A DNA stretch of 5,833 bases from Chloroflexota bacterium (lineage in GTDB: Bacteria; Chloroflexota; Limnocylindria; Limnocylindrales; CSP1-4). Made by a program: the position numbers and the translations under genes. The DNA is taken from contig DAIDTV010000103.1 in NCBI GenBank assembly GCA_027457005.1, forward strand, positions 1 through 5,833, in the 5' to 3' direction. The first letter of the stretch is position 1; the number at the start of each line of letters is the position of its first letter. The notes beneath the pieces were generated by a model. It ran no database searches and was not told where the DNA came from. It saw only the letters and a program-made list of their open reading frames with translations. This document shows positions 5,711-5,833 of this stretch, piece by piece.

Positions 5711-5833
5711 GCGTCGCCCTCCTCCCAGCCCGACCAGTCGCCCGCGAACACGACCTCGGGGCGGAGGTCGACGCCGTGCCGCTCCGCGACGGTCCGCCGT
5801 ACCAGCTCGGCCAGCCGGCGCACATCCGCCGCG
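5707..5833 (-). CDS. murB: UDP-N-acetylenolpyruvoylglucosamine reductase, C-terminal fragment
   Basis: Only the last 41 codons and the stop are in the window; the gene continues past the right edge. The frame reads ADVRRLAELVRRTVAERHG, followed by VDLRPEVVFAGDW and a short acidic tail. This is the usual MurB ending: a helix followed by a 'G..L.PEV...G' strand. MurB is the cytoplasmic flavoenzyme that reduces UDP-GlcNAc-enolpyruvate to UDP-MurNAc. The FAD and active-site regions are not visible, so the call rests on this C-terminal pattern and on its place directly before ddl in a cell-wall cluster. The TGA stop overlaps the ddl start, and the ddl ribosome site lies within its final codons. 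Confidence 0.8.
   Translation of the reverse strand, partial: AADVRRLAELVRRTVAERHGVDLRPEVVFAGDWSGWEEGDA

Noticed and set aside
4521..5825. 434-codon open frame on the minus strand overlapping ddl and murB in another frame
   Set aside because: The in-frame alternative is an unmistakable Ddl with all catalytic residues; this frame gives Arg/Gly/Pro-rich shadow sequence.
1..5833. CRISPR arrays, tRNA/rRNA genes, insertion sequences, phage or defence genes
   Set aside because: No repeated spacer-like units, RNA gene motifs, transposase frames or terminal repeats were seen; real genes or short spacers account for the whole window.

Overview
The window is a stretch of a bacterial division and cell-wall (dcw) cluster, and every real gene lies on the minus strand. 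In the direction of transcription (right to left) the order is murB (3' end only), ddl, ftsQ, a small basic membrane protein of the sbp/DUF1290 family, ftsA, ftsZ and yggS/ylmE (5' part only). The sequence is strongly G+C-rich (judged by eye, not counted), with G/C at most third codon positions. That bias explains the many long open frames on the opposite strand and in the wrong frames.

Region by region: 5707-5833 holds the last 41 codons of murB, whose stop overlaps the ATG of ddl (ATGA). ddl fills 4580-5710. A 55-nt gap containing a clear Shine-Dalgarno (SD) sequence leads to ftsQ (3700-4524). A 105-nt gap with a small direct repeat precedes sbp (3271-3594), and a 32-nt gap separates that from ftsA (2003-3238). 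The 159-nt ftsA-ftsZ gap carries a TATACT -10-like hexamer that could be an ftsZ promoter. ftsZ is 623-1843. After 56 nt, yggS begins at a GTG (566) and runs off the left edge. I see no convincing intrinsic terminator, RNA gene, mobile element or CRISPR array.

How the genes work together: MurB makes UDP-MurNAc and Ddl makes the D-Ala-D-Ala dipeptide, both cytoplasmic steps of peptidoglycan precursor synthesis. FtsZ polymerises into the division ring, FtsA anchors it to the membrane, and FtsQ is the extracytoplasmic/membrane scaffold that links the ring to septal wall synthesis. Sbp is a conserved membrane protein commonly found upstream of ftsAZ. YggS/YlmE is a PLP-homeostasis protein whose gene often lies near ftsZ/sepF.

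Organism: the presence of ftsA, an FtsZ tail ending in DIPAFLRRNR (not the DVPDFL type of most Actinobacteria), sbp before ftsA, ddl between murB and ftsQ, and high G+C fit a GC-rich Gram-positive-like or monoderm-related lineage. Chloroflexota (for example Limnocylindria-like soil or freshwater groups) is my best guess; a deep-branching actinobacterial class that keeps ftsA is an alternative. This assignment is inference and low in confidence. I found no undescribed system here. The points worth checking are the regulatory gaps, a two-cysteine pair in FtsQ, the charged FtsZ linker and the hybrid gene order.
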